The position numbers were made by a program, and so were the translations under genes. A stretch of 64,000 nt of DNA from assembly GCA_012729015.1 (NCBI GenBank), contig JAAYDY010000044.1:83891-147890 (forward strand). The letters are read 5' to 3'. The notes beneath the pieces were generated by a model. It saw only the letters and a program-made list of their open reading frames with translations. It had not been told where the DNA came from and searched no databases. Positions 35,809 through 44,299 of the stretch are shown piece after piece. This DNA is from Phycisphaerae bacterium. Lineage in GTDB: Bacteria > Planctomycetota > Phycisphaerae > FEN-1346 > JAACEH01. How positions within the stretch are numbered: position 1 is the stretch's first letter; every line of letters starts with the position of its first letter.

Positions 35809-36859
35809 TGAGGGCCTCGCTTTCGCCGCTGGGGATGACCTCGATCAGTTGCCGCACGATGTCGTCCGACTTGATGCCCTCGGCCTCGGCATTGAAGTTC
35901 GTAATCACCCGGTGCCGCAGCACGGGGTAGGCCACCTGCCGGATGTCGTCGGTCGAGACATAGTACCGGCCGTGCAGAATCGCCCGGGCCTTGCCGGCCA
36001 GCACCAGGTACTGCGAGGCGCGCGGCCCGGCGCCCCAGGCGACGTAGTCGGACACGAACGGCGGCACATCCGTCTTGCCCACGCGCGTCAGCCGCGCCAG
36101 CGTCATCGCATACCGCACCACGTGGTCGGCCACCGGCACGCGCCGCACGATCTCCTGGAGCCGCAGAATCCCCTGCCCGTCGATCACCGGCTCCACCTGC
36201 GGCGTCTCCACAGCCGTCGTCCGGCGGACGATGTCGAACTCCTCGTCCTCGCTCGGGTAATCCACGAGGATATTGAACATGAACCGGTCGAGCTGAGCCT
36301 CGGGCAGCGGATATGTGCCTTCCTGCTCGATGGGGTTCTGCGTCGCCAGAACGAAGAACGGATCGAACATCGGCCGCCGCTGGCCGCCGGTCGTCACCTG
36401 CCGCTCTTGCATGGCCTCCAGCAGCGCCGCCTGGGTCTTCGGCGGCGTGCGGTTGATCTCGTCGGCCAGGATCACATTGGCGAAGATCGGCCCCGAGATG
36501 AACCGCAGCTCGCGCTCGCCCGTGGTCTTGTTCTCCTGGATCACCTCGGTGCCGGTGATGTCCGAAGGCATCAGGTCGGGCGTGAACTGAATCCGGTGGA
36601 ACGACAGGTTCAGGCACTGAGCCAGGGTCGAGACCATGAGCGTCTTGGCCAGCCCCGGCACGCCCACCATCAGGCAATGCCCGCGGCAGAACACCGTCAC
36701 GAGCAACTCCTCGACCACGCGCTCCTGGCCGACGATCACCTTGGCCATCTGCCGCCGAATGGTCTGGTACCCCTCGTTCAGGTGCTTGACGGCTTCGAGG
36801 TCCGAACCGCTCAGTTCGCCCTGCGGCCCACCGGCATGCGTGGTTTCGTCCTGCGACAT
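35762..36859 (-). CDS. MoxR-family AAA+ ATPase
   Basis: This 365-residue chaperone-like ATPase has Walker A GVPGLAKT (66-73), Walker B VILADEINR (129-137), the sensor region FVLATQNPIEQEGTYPLPEAQLDRF and a C-terminal lid. MoxR proteins assemble or activate multiprotein complexes, often via VWA partners. The ATG at 36859 has a strong AAGGAG. The last 47 bases overlap the DUF58 gene. It lies 195 bases downstream of the propeller gene on the same strand; that gap shows no convincing promoter, so it may be read from upstream. Confidence 0.95.
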   Translation of the reverse strand: MSQDETTHAGGPQGELSGSDLEAVKHLNEGYQTIRRQMAKVIVGQERVVEELLVTVFCRGHCLMVGVPGLAKTLMVSTLAQCLNLSFHRIQFTPDLMPSDITGTEVIQENKTTGERELRFISGPIFANVILADEINRTPPKTQAALLEAMQERQVTTGGQRRPMFDPFFVLATQNPIEQEGTYPLPEAQLDRFMFNILVDYPSEDEEFDIVRRTTAVETPQVEPVIDGQGILRLQEIVRRVPVADHVVRYAMTLARLTRVGKTDVPPFVSDYVAWGAGPRASQYLVLAGKARAILHGRYYVSTDDIRQVAYPVLRHRVITNFNAEAEGIKSDDIVRQLIEVIPSGESEALSGGRVPQVFRPQDAG

Positions 36860-37054
36860 CGGAGTCTCCTTATCGTAGATCGGCCCAACTCGAGCGCGTC
36901 GCCGTTGACGGGACATGGCTGCACATGCTGTAACCCCAGTGCGGCCGCCAAGGTGGCTGCAAAACCGCCGGGGGGCGACAGACGCCCTCATCAATACGAC
37001 CGACACTCGCCAATCGGCAGACAACTTGCGAAATCCGCAGCCGGCGCGCCCCGC

Positions 37055-40000
37055 TCAGTGCCGGCCCCCGGCCGACGCCGCCCGCACCGTCAGCATTTCG
37101 TCCCCATTTAGAACAAACAGACCGCCCGCCACGGGATAGACCTCGATCTGAGGATGCATCCCGTCACGCGACGACCCCGCACCGAGTTCCACCGATCCCA
37201 GGTACTTCCCGCTCTGTGGATCGAGGAAATGGAGGCTGCGCTCCCGACCGATATCATCCTCGCCAATGCGGCGAAAGGCAACGTCGCCCACGTCGTGGTA
37301 GAGCAACATCCCGCCACACTGAACGAAGTTGCAGCCCGCCGACGAGGACTCGTCCGGACGATGCTGCCACACCACCGCCCCGTCGCGGAGCCGCCGCGCC
37401 ACAACGAGCCCCCCGTCCTCGGCCTCCTCCCACGTCACCAACAGGGAGCCGATCACCGCCTCGCGGCTCCAGGAACCCATCTGTGCCGCCCCGGCAATGA
37501 ACACCGACTCGCGAACCACCGGCGCCGTCCCATTCTGCCACAGAGCGGCCCCCGTGCTGTTCGAGCAGACCACGTGCCCGCCCGTGAACGAGAACACCGT
37601 CACGTCCCGGTCGGCATAGACCGGACGGGACTCCGGCCATTGGCTGCTCGCCCGCTCGGACTTCCACAGGGTGTCACCCGAGACGGCATCAATGACCCAC
37701 GGCCGCCCGGCCGCATCCATGTGGACCACCACGCCCTGACCGACGAAGAGACTCTCGCTGTGCCCCTGCGGCGCGAAGGAGGCCGACCACCGACATTCGC
37801 CACGAGCCGCATCAATGCACTGGATGTTCAGCAGTCCCTGCCGTCGCTGCGTCGCCACGAAGAAGACCCCATCGCCAGAGGCCAGATGCTCGACGTTGCC
37901 GTCCTTGGCCAACGGCCACTGCCATCGCTCCTGCCCGCTCGACGCATCCAGGCCGTGCAGCACCGGCGCATTGCCGTTGGCCTGGTAACTGACCGTGGCG
38001 ACGGTCTCTCCGACGGCGACCAGCGCCGTGCCCTCCTCGGCACGCTCAACCGGGTTGAGCACCCTGAGACGCCGCCCGTTGATAATCACCACCGCTTCCA
38101 CGCGACGAACCGGAAGCAACCGATTCTCCTGCGCCCATTGCGACGTCACACGGCCCGCCGGCACACGCCAGGCCCAGGCCACGCGGCCGTCGTTCAGCCG
38201 CCGCGCCAGCATGTTGTCGCGGGAACACTCGTAGAACATGCCTCCGGCCATGACGGGCACGTCGTAGCTGTCGGCGGCATATCCCACGCGAGCCTGCCGC
38301 CAGCGCACCTCCCCCGCCGGCCCCATCGCGATCAGCCCGTCCGTGCGCGACCACAGCACCGGAGCCGTCGTGTGCCTGGCATCCACCTGCGCCAGCGACG
38401 GCCCGCCCCAGGTCAGCACCCCGACGCGCTGGACCTCCAGGCGACCCAGTTCGTCGAGCGTCAGGCCGAGCCGTATCGCCGGACGCTCTCTCTCGCGCAA
38501 GGCGTCGAGCGCCGCCCGGGCCTGCGCGCCCAACGATTGCTCGAGCCCGTGATGGTCCGTCGGCACCAGGATTCGGTCGGCCACGCCGCTGCCGGCCACG
38601 CGGGCGTAGTGGGCCGCCGCCTCAAGCCGGTTCCCCTGCCGGTGGTACAGATCCGCCAGCATCATCGTGATTCTGGCGGCCGCTGCCGTGTTCATCGTAC
38701 TGTCGAGAATGCCTGTCAACCGACGGATGGCATCGTCGGTCCTGCCTTCCGCCAGCAGACTGCGCGCCCAGGCCAGTTGCAGACGCCCCATGCGGTCAAA
38801 CGTGGCCAACTTCTCGTCCCGGCCGCGCGACGTGTCCGCCAGGGCGTCCGCTTCCGCAAGAGCCCTTTGCAGCAACTTCTCCGCATCGTCGAAACGCTTC
38901 TCCTGCCGGCGCAACTCGGCCAGACGACGCGTCCAGGCCGGATCGCCCGGATGTTCGGCCATGCCTCGCGACACGCGGGCCACGTAATCCTCCAGGCGAC
39001 CGAACAGCTTCAGGTGCGATCCGTGGTTGCTCACCAGCCCGCCCGACAGCGGCGACAGCGACGCCGGCGCCGACTCCCCTTCCTCCATCGCATGGACGAC
39101 CACCGCCTTGCGGCTCTTCAGGTCCACGGCAACAATCCCAGCCGTCGTCGGCAGGTACACCGCGTCGTTCGTGGCAAAACCGCGACCGCTCACCTGCGTT
39201 TCCAGAGGCATCGCCGTGGTGAACAGCTCTCGCCCGTCGGCAAGACCGTAGGCGGTCAGGGCGTGGCGACTGACGGCCAGAAGCATGTCGCCGGCCACCA
39301 TGCGACGGCACGGCTCGATCAATCCGGCATGCCACTGGTCCTGCCCCGTCCGGGCATCGAGACTGCGCAGCACAGGCTGGGCCTTGTCGCCGTAGACGTC
39401 CACGATCAGAAGCCGGCCGTCCTCGGTCGCAATCGGCGCATCGGTGATCGCCCCTTCCCAGTTCGCCACCGCCACGCCGAGTGCGTTCGCCCCCACGTCG
39501 GCCGCCACCCGGCGCGTCCACACCAGATCGCTCGTGGCCAGGTCCACGGCCGTCAGCGTGCCCACGGCGCTCTCGACATACACTCTCCGGCCGTCCGTCG
39601 CAGGAACCATCCGGTCGGCCGTGGTGCCCGACGCGCCGCACAGGGCGACCGCCCCGCTGCCCAGGAACCGTTGCCACAACAGCCGCCCGTCGCCCAAATC
39701 AAAGCACATCAGGAAACTGTCCACGAGTTTGTTTTCGAATTGCCTGCTCACGGCCCCGACGAACACCCGCCCGCCGTAGGCCAGCGGCGAGCCCACCGGC
39801 TCCAGCCCCACGCGGTCGGAGGCGTCACCGTGTTCACCGGGCCGTCCCGCCGCGGACTCCCGTTCGGCCAGTGCGCCGTCCCAACTCCAGAGCAGCCGCC
39901 CGTCGTCCTCCGACAGAACCACCAGCCGCTGCTGCTCGTCCGGCACCCTGGGCGGCGCCCCCAGGAGCAGCACCTGCCGCTCATACGGGTCGTCCGCCAC

Positions 40001-41167
40001 GGACCCCGCCGTGATCATGGCCACCGTGTCACCGTCGGCCGACGGCCAGGACCGCCGCGTTCGCCTGTGCTCCGCGCTGTCGGCCACACGCCACAGCATG
40101 TCGCCGTCCAGACGGTCATACGCAACCAGAGAATCGTCCCCCACGGCAATCAGCGACCGGGCTGTCACCAGCACCGGCTGTTCGGCCAGCCAGGGTCCCA
40201 CCACAGGCTGCCGCACTCCAAGCAGTTGCCGACGACTGGGCGCCAGATCGGACGCCCATCCCGTGCCACCCCGCTCAGAGTCCCTGCCGAGGGTCATCAG
40301 CCCCTTCAGCGCCACCGGCAGCGCCGACCGGCCCGCCCGCCGCGCGTCACCGCCGACATCCGTCCACAGACCAGGACACTCCGACGCCCGGGCCATCGCC
40401 TCCGTCAGCAGTGCCGACGGGTCCACCGAACGCCCAAGGAACTGAATGCCGGCCTTGCCGCCCCGCTGAAGCTCGTCCATCGCGTCGGCACAGACAGCCC
40501 TGTCCCCAAGCGCCGCGGCCGCCAGCCCCATCAGCAGCAGTGCGTGCGTCCGCCGCCGCGCCGCAAGGTCCGGATCCGCAAGCGTCATGCGGGCCAGCTC
40601 CATCGTGCGGCGGAACCGCCCCTGCTCAAACGCCATGGCTGTCAGGTGAAGGGCCGCCTCGCGCGCGGCCTCTGTGGCGGGATACCATCGGACAACGTCG
40701 ATCCACCCTTGTTCGCCCCCCTGGCGACGTGCGCGCACCAGGGCCTCCCGAGCCTGGCTCTCGACGCTGTTGGCCCACAGCCGCCGCGTCGCCTCGGGCA
40801 TCGCCGGAAACGTCTCACGCAGCGCCACCAGAACGCCGCGACCGTCCCGCGGCAGCACCACCTCCGGGCCAATCTCTCGCAACTGCTCAAGGAGCCGCAC
40901 GGCAGCCTCGTAGTTGCCGTCGCCCACCTGTTTCTCAATGTCCGTCAGAACGAGCTGTGCCCGCTCAGACACCTCGATGCGCGGCCCCGAGGCCTCGCCG
41001 TCCCCAATCGCCGCGGCGTTCTGGCCCAGGACCTGAGGCACTTGCACGGCCCACGAACACAGAACCATAGCGACAAGGCACACGGACCTCGTCGCCCGGC
41101 GACCGGACCGGGAGGATGGAATCGCCGCGACACTGCGGCCGATACTGGCGTGCCCCATCGTGTGCAT
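37055..41167 (-). CDS. Giant exported PQQ-type beta-propeller protein with TPR segments
   Basis: This 1,370-residue protein has a signal peptide (hydrophobic run ending VPQVLGQ). A helical TPR-like region (about 60-230) follows. Then comes a first set of propeller blades (about 310-720; SLVAYDRLDGDMLWRV, TLTAVDLATSDLVW, LRSLDARTGQDQW, VAVDLKSRKAVV). A second TPR stretch (about 740-900; DPAWTRRLAELRRQEKRFDDAEKLLQ) is followed by a second propeller (about 950-1360). The blade turns are like those of PQQ_2/BamB-like repeats. No quinoprotein catalytic residues are recognised, so a scaffold or adhesion role is more likely. ATG at 41167 or 41158 is possible. It is 30 bases after the TPR gene. Confidence 0.8.
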   Translation of the reverse strand: MHTMGHASIGRSVAAIPSSRSGRRATRSVCLVAMVLCSWAVQVPQVLGQNAAAIGDGEASGPRIEVSERAQLVLTDIEKQVGDGNYEAAVRLLEQLREIGPEVVLPRDGRGVLVALRETFPAMPEATRRLWANSVESQAREALVRARRQGGEQGWIDVVRWYPATEAAREAALHLTAMAFEQGRFRRTMELARMTLADPDLAARRRTHALLLMGLAAAALGDRAVCADAMDELQRGGKAGIQFLGRSVDPSALLTEAMARASECPGLWTDVGGDARRAGRSALPVALKGLMTLGRDSERGGTGWASDLAPSRRQLLGVRQPVVGPWLAEQPVLVTARSLIAVGDDSLVAYDRLDGDMLWRVADSAEHRRTRRSWPSADGDTVAMITAGSVADDPYERQVLLLGAPPRVPDEQQRLVVLSEDDGRLLWSWDGALAERESAAGRPGEHGDASDRVGLEPVGSPLAYGGRVFVGAVSRQFENKLVDSFLMCFDLGDGRLLWQRFLGSGAVALCGASGTTADRMVPATDGRRVYVESAVGTLTAVDLATSDLVWTRRVAADVGANALGVAVANWEGAITDAPIATEDGRLLIVDVYGDKAQPVLRSLDARTGQDQWHAGLIEPCRRMVAGDMLLAVSRHALTAYGLADGRELFTTAMPLETQVSGRGFATNDAVYLPTTAGIVAVDLKSRKAVVVHAMEEGESAPASLSPLSGGLVSNHGSHLKLFGRLEDYVARVSRGMAEHPGDPAWTRRLAELRRQEKRFDDAEKLLQRALAEADALADTSRGRDEKLATFDRMGRLQLAWARSLLAEGRTDDAIRRLTGILDSTMNTAAAARITMMLADLYHRQGNRLEAAAHYARVAGSGVADRILVPTDHHGLEQSLGAQARAALDALRERERPAIRLGLTLDELGRLEVQRVGVLTWGGPSLAQVDARHTTAPVLWSRTDGLIAMGPAGEVRWRQARVGYAADSYDVPVMAGGMFYECSRDNMLARRLNDGRVAWAWRVPAGRVTSQWAQENRLLPVRRVEAVVIINGRRLRVLNPVERAEEGTALVAVGETVATVSYQANGNAPVLHGLDASSGQERWQWPLAKDGNVEHLASGDGVFFVATQRRQGLLNIQCIDAARGECRWSASFAPQGHSESLFVGQGVVVHMDAAGRPWVIDAVSGDTLWKSERASSQWPESRPVYADRDVTVFSFTGGHVVCSNSTGAALWQNGTAPVVRESVFIAGAAQMGSWSREAVIGSLLVTWEEAEDGGLVVARRLRDGAVVWQHRPDESSSAGCNFVQCGGMLLYHDVGDVAFRRIGEDDIGRERSLHFLDPQSGKYLGSVELGAGSSRDGMHPQIEVYPVAGGLFVLNGDEMLTVRAASAGGRH

Positions 41168-41197
41168 CCCACTGTCACCCGCGGCCGACTGCCGGCG

Positions 41198-42517
41198 TCA
41201 TCGCCGCGAGCCGGCCGCCTCCGTATCCGCCGCACCGACCTCGGCAACGCCCGGCGTCTCACGCACATAGGCCGCACGATCCAGTTGCCTCAGGGCGTCC
41301 GTCATCGCCTGAACGCCGCCGGCAATCTCCTGCCTGAGGACCTCGTTCGACGTCTCGACCGAAACTTCCTGGACGAAGCCCAGAGCCGGATACACGGCCG
41401 CCTTGCCCGGGGCCGCCGGGCCCACGACAATCCGCAGCGACAGCCGCCTCGCGGAGTTCGCTCCTCCTCCGGAATCGTATACGAGCGTCCATTGGTCGTC
41501 GGCGTTGCGAACCACCATGCTCGGTATTCTCCAACCCTGCTCGCTGCGACCATAGGCCGCCAATTCCGGGAACACCTCGGCAACGCGCTGTATCTGGGCA
41601 TCCACGTCCGCCAGCAGCCACCCGGCGGCATGAATCGCCACCAGGCGCGCCGCGTCGGCTTCCAGGTCGCGGGGCCCGACCTTGACCAGACGGTCGAATG
41701 TCTCCCGGGCCGCTCTTCGGTCGCCCTTGGCCAGGTAGGTCCGCAGCATCAGCACCAGGGCATCGTCCACGAGGGGCGACTCGGCATAGCGTCCCGTCAG
41801 GCTGATCAATTCCAGAAGGGCTGTGTTGCGTGTGCTGTCACGGCGGGCCAGCCGCTCGCTGCGCCGGTAGATGGCCAGCGGCGCGTCGTCCTCGCCGCGA
41901 TGCGTCCTCAGAAACCGCATGGCCTCCTGGGCCTTCTCCACCACGGCGGCGGCCCCGGGATCCGTGGCGTACTTCAGCGCCAGCGCATCGTAGGCCCTGA
42001 GCGCATCGTCGAACCGTCCATCATACTCCAGCGTTGCCGCCGCCCGAAACTCGGCCAGCCGAGCCTGCGACGAAGTCGGATGCTCGGTTGCCAGCCGCTC
42101 GTACAGCGACCGTGCCCCGGCCGGATCGTCCAACTCCCATTCGCTCACCTGGCCCGCCTGGAGCAACGCATCGGGCGCCGCGCGGCCCGCGGCCGCCTCC
42201 AGATACTGCTTCTTCGCCTCTGCGGCCCGACCGAGCAGGCGAAGACTGTCGGCCATGCCCAGAATCGCTCGCCCGTGCTCGTCCGTCAGCGGCACGCGGC
42301 CCTGGCTCAGTCGCCGGGCCTCCGCGTAGGCGTCGAGCGCTGCCGCCGCCTTGCCCTCCAGATACAGCCTCTCCGCGGCGGCCAGCTGCTCGCGGACACG
42401 CGCCTCTCGCTCGGCGGGAGTGTCCCCTGTCTGTCCCGAGACGACGGCAGCCACACAAACGATCAGTGCGACCCATGCCGCCAAGGCCACGACGCATTGC
42501 CTCCGTCTCGCCGGCAT
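41198..42517 (-). CDS. Exported TPR-repeat protein
   Basis: This 439-residue protein has a signal peptide (VVALAAWVALIVCVAAVVSGQ) and repeated helical pairs of TPR type: LYLEGKAAAALDAYAEARRL, LLGRAAEAKKQYLEAAA, LEYDGRFDDALRAYDALALKY and TYLAKGDRRAARETFDRLVKV. A C-terminal domain of about 110 residues is unassigned. Its ATG is one base after the anti-sigma stop, with GAGGG nine bases before. It probably scaffolds envelope partners encoded in the same operon. Confidence 0.8.
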   Translation of the reverse strand: MPARRRQCVVALAAWVALIVCVAAVVSGQTGDTPAEREARVREQLAAAERLYLEGKAAAALDAYAEARRLSQGRVPLTDEHGRAILGMADSLRLLGRAAEAKKQYLEAAAGRAAPDALLQAGQVSEWELDDPAGARSLYERLATEHPTSSQARLAEFRAAATLEYDGRFDDALRAYDALALKYATDPGAAAVVEKAQEAMRFLRTHRGEDDAPLAIYRRSERLARRDSTRNTALLELISLTGRYAESPLVDDALVLMLRTYLAKGDRRAARETFDRLVKVGPRDLEADAARLVAIHAAGWLLADVDAQIQRVAEVFPELAAYGRSEQGWRIPSMVVRNADDQWTLVYDSGGGANSARRLSLRIVVGPAAPGKAAVYPALGFVQEVSVETSNEVLRQEIAGGVQAMTDALRQLDRAAYVRETPGVAEVGAADTEAAGSRR

Positions 42518-42518
42518 T

Positions 42519-43271
42519 CTAAAGTCCCTCTTGTCGCACCCCATGCCTGAGCTGCCGCACCGTATCGACGACCTTGGCTTTCTCCACCTGCGCCGCCAAC
42601 GCCACGGCCTCTGCATCGTCCCCGAGCGAGGCCACATCGTCAAGAATTCTGCACAGATGGACGAGGCTCGCGCGTCGGCCGCGGTCGATGGCCGACGCCG
42701 CAAGACACGACAACCGAACGGACGTTCCCGACGAGGATGCCTTCTCCCGCAGACGTCGGGCCGCCCCGGGCTCGGTCCGCGCCGACCGCACCAGGTCCGA
42801 CAGCAAAGCCTCTGCCGACGCAAGCACGGCATCCGGCGTAGGCGAACGCGGCGGAACCAGCCGCGGCTCACCGGCCGCAAGGCTCGCCGGTTGTTCCGGA
42901 GGAGATACGCGCGTAAACCGGTGCGCGGCCCAGATCGTCACCGCCAGCACTGCCACGAGAATGCCGAGACGCACCAGGAAGGTGGCCAGGCTGCCGCTGT
43001 TGTGCTGCCACCAACGGCGACGCCTCACGCGGCGGAACGCTCCGGTACGAGACAGCGCCTGCTGCACGCTCGACGCCACGTCGCTGCCCGATTGAACATC
43101 AATCGCGCGCATGCCGCTCCGCAACTGGTCCTCAATGTCCATCATCTGGGCGACCAGAGCCTGACATTGCGGGCAGGAGGCCAGATGCTCCCGGAACCGG
43201 GCGCGGTCCTGGCCCTGGAGTTCGCCGTCAAGATAGGCGCCGACGAGGTTTTCCTGCGGACACTGAGGCAT
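42519..43271 (-). CDS. Membrane anti-sigma factor with zinc-finger motif
   Basis: This 250-residue protein starts with a zinc-binding anti-sigma domain: His29-x3-Cys33-x2-Cys36 in EHLASCPQC, with Cys4 as a possible fourth ligand. One membrane helix at about 96-116 is followed by an extracytoplasmic domain of about 130 residues. It would hold the upstream ECF sigma factor at the membrane until released by proteolysis or conformational change. It follows the sigma gene by 55 bases and precedes the TPR gene by one. The outer domain has no recognised fold. Confidence 0.85.
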   Translation of the reverse strand: MPQCPQENLVGAYLDGELQGQDRARFREHLASCPQCQALVAQMMDIEDQLRSGMRAIDVQSGSDVASSVQQALSRTGAFRRVRRRRWWQHNSGSLATFLVRLGILVAVLAVTIWAAHRFTRVSPPEQPASLAAGEPRLVPPRSPTPDAVLASAEALLSDLVRSARTEPGAARRLREKASSSGTSVRLSCLAASAIDRGRRASLVHLCRILDDVASLGDDAEAVALAAQVEKAKVVDTVRQLRHGVRQEGL

Positions 43272-43326
43272 CGCTCAACGAGCCTGCAACGGTGCGTGTA
43301 TCGAGATCACTTAAGGGATGCGGCAC

Positions 43327-44013
43327 TCAGCTTGCGGCATCGTTCGAGCCGGATTGACGGAAATGACGCTCGTCCTGCTGCCGCCAGCGCTCAAGGGTTT
43401 CCTTGATCATCTGCCTTGCCCGGAAGAGGCGGCTCCGCACCGTGCCGACCTCCAGGGCGAGCATCTCGGCCAGTTCCTCGTAGCTGAGTTCCTCGTAGAT
43501 GCGAAGCGTCAGGATGCTTCGCAGATCGGCCGGCAACATGTCGAGGGCCGCCCGCACCTGGTCGCGGTCCTCCTCCTCAATCAACCGGGCCACCGGACCG
43601 CTGGACCCCTGCCCCGGAAAGGCCTGGGCCATCGCCTCGATCCGACGCCTCTGGCTGTCCACCTGCCGCCAGTGGCTGATCACGGCGTTGACCGACACCG
43701 TCTTGAGCCAACTGGCCAGCGCCGCCGCCGTCGTGAACGCCGGCAGCACCTGCCACAGCCGCATGAACACGTCCTGTGCCAGGTCCTCGCTCAACGCCGC
43801 GTCGCGGGTCTGGCGGAAGATCAGCCCATGGACCATGCGCTCGAACCGCGCGACGAGCTGCCCGAAGGCCTTCTCGTCCCCCCCCTGCGCGAGGCTGAGC
43901 AGCGTATCCAGGTCCAAGGTGGCTGCTGCACTCTGGTCGGCTGTGTCCATCGCGACGACCGGCACGGCGGCCGCCAACGATCCCACAGCCGAGGTTCTCA
44001 GGCTCCTAGCCAT
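43327..44013 (-). CDS. ECF-type RNA polymerase sigma factor
   Basis: This sigma factor of about 228 residues has region 2 (DEKAFGQLVARFERMVHGLIFRQ, with LSEDLAQDVFMRLWQVLPAF) and region 4 (LDMLPADLRSILTLRIYEELSYEELAEML, then LEVGTVRSRLFRARQMIKETL). It is joined by a longer than usual linker containing PGQGSSGP. The start is uncertain: ATG at 44013 has AAGG ten bases upstream, while ATG at 43950 has none. With the anti-sigma gene it forms a standard cell-surface signalling pair. Its regulon may include the downstream envelope genes; no recognisable autoregulated promoter was identified. Confidence 0.9.
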   Translation of the reverse strand: MARSLRTSAVGSLAAAVPVVAMDTADQSAAATLDLDTLLSLAQGGDEKAFGQLVARFERMVHGLIFRQTRDAALSEDLAQDVFMRLWQVLPAFTTAAALASWLKTVSVNAVISHWRQVDSQRRRIEAMAQAFPGQGSSGPVARLIEEEDRDQVRAALDMLPADLRSILTLRIYEELSYEELAEMLALEVGTVRSRLFRARQMIKETLERWRQQDERHFRQSGSNDAAS

Positions 44014-44299
44014 AGTCAGCCAACCTTGTACCTGCACAATAACAGACGCCCCTGGGACGGAAGAGTTCACACAAAAAACACTCGCCCGGCCCCATACGTT
44101 GCCCTGCCACTATACTATACATCGGAAATCATGCCTTCGGCGATTCTTTTTCCTCCCGCCACACGACTTTTTTCGCCCCCAAGCCCGCCAATCGCCGAAG
44201 CCCCCCGCCACGCAATCCTTGATGAAACCGCCGAAATCGGCGATAATGCCGTCAGCGTATCCGTGATGCTTGCGAGTCCACGACGTTCAGAGCCGATCT
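44014..44299. promoter_or_regulatory. Divergent control region with repeated TCGGCGAT boxes and kinase promoter
   Basis: Between the sigma factor and the kinase lie an 11-bp inverted pair, CTTCGGCGATT at 44135-44145 and AATCGCCGAAG at 44190-44200, and a related box ATCGGCGAT at 44236-44244. The third box overlaps the -10 of a good plus-strand promoter, TTGATG (44219-44224), 17 bases, GATAAT (44242-44247), that would start the kinase mRNA near 44254. The boxes could be operators for a common regulator. Confidence 0.5.

Noticed and set aside
37154-42550. A stop-free plus-strand frame of about 1,800 codons antisense to the propeller, TPR and anti-sigma genes
   Set aside because: Composition is Arg/Pro/His-rich with no domain; it mirrors GC-rich codon use of the real minus-strand genes, which have signal peptides, repeats and ribosome-binding sites.
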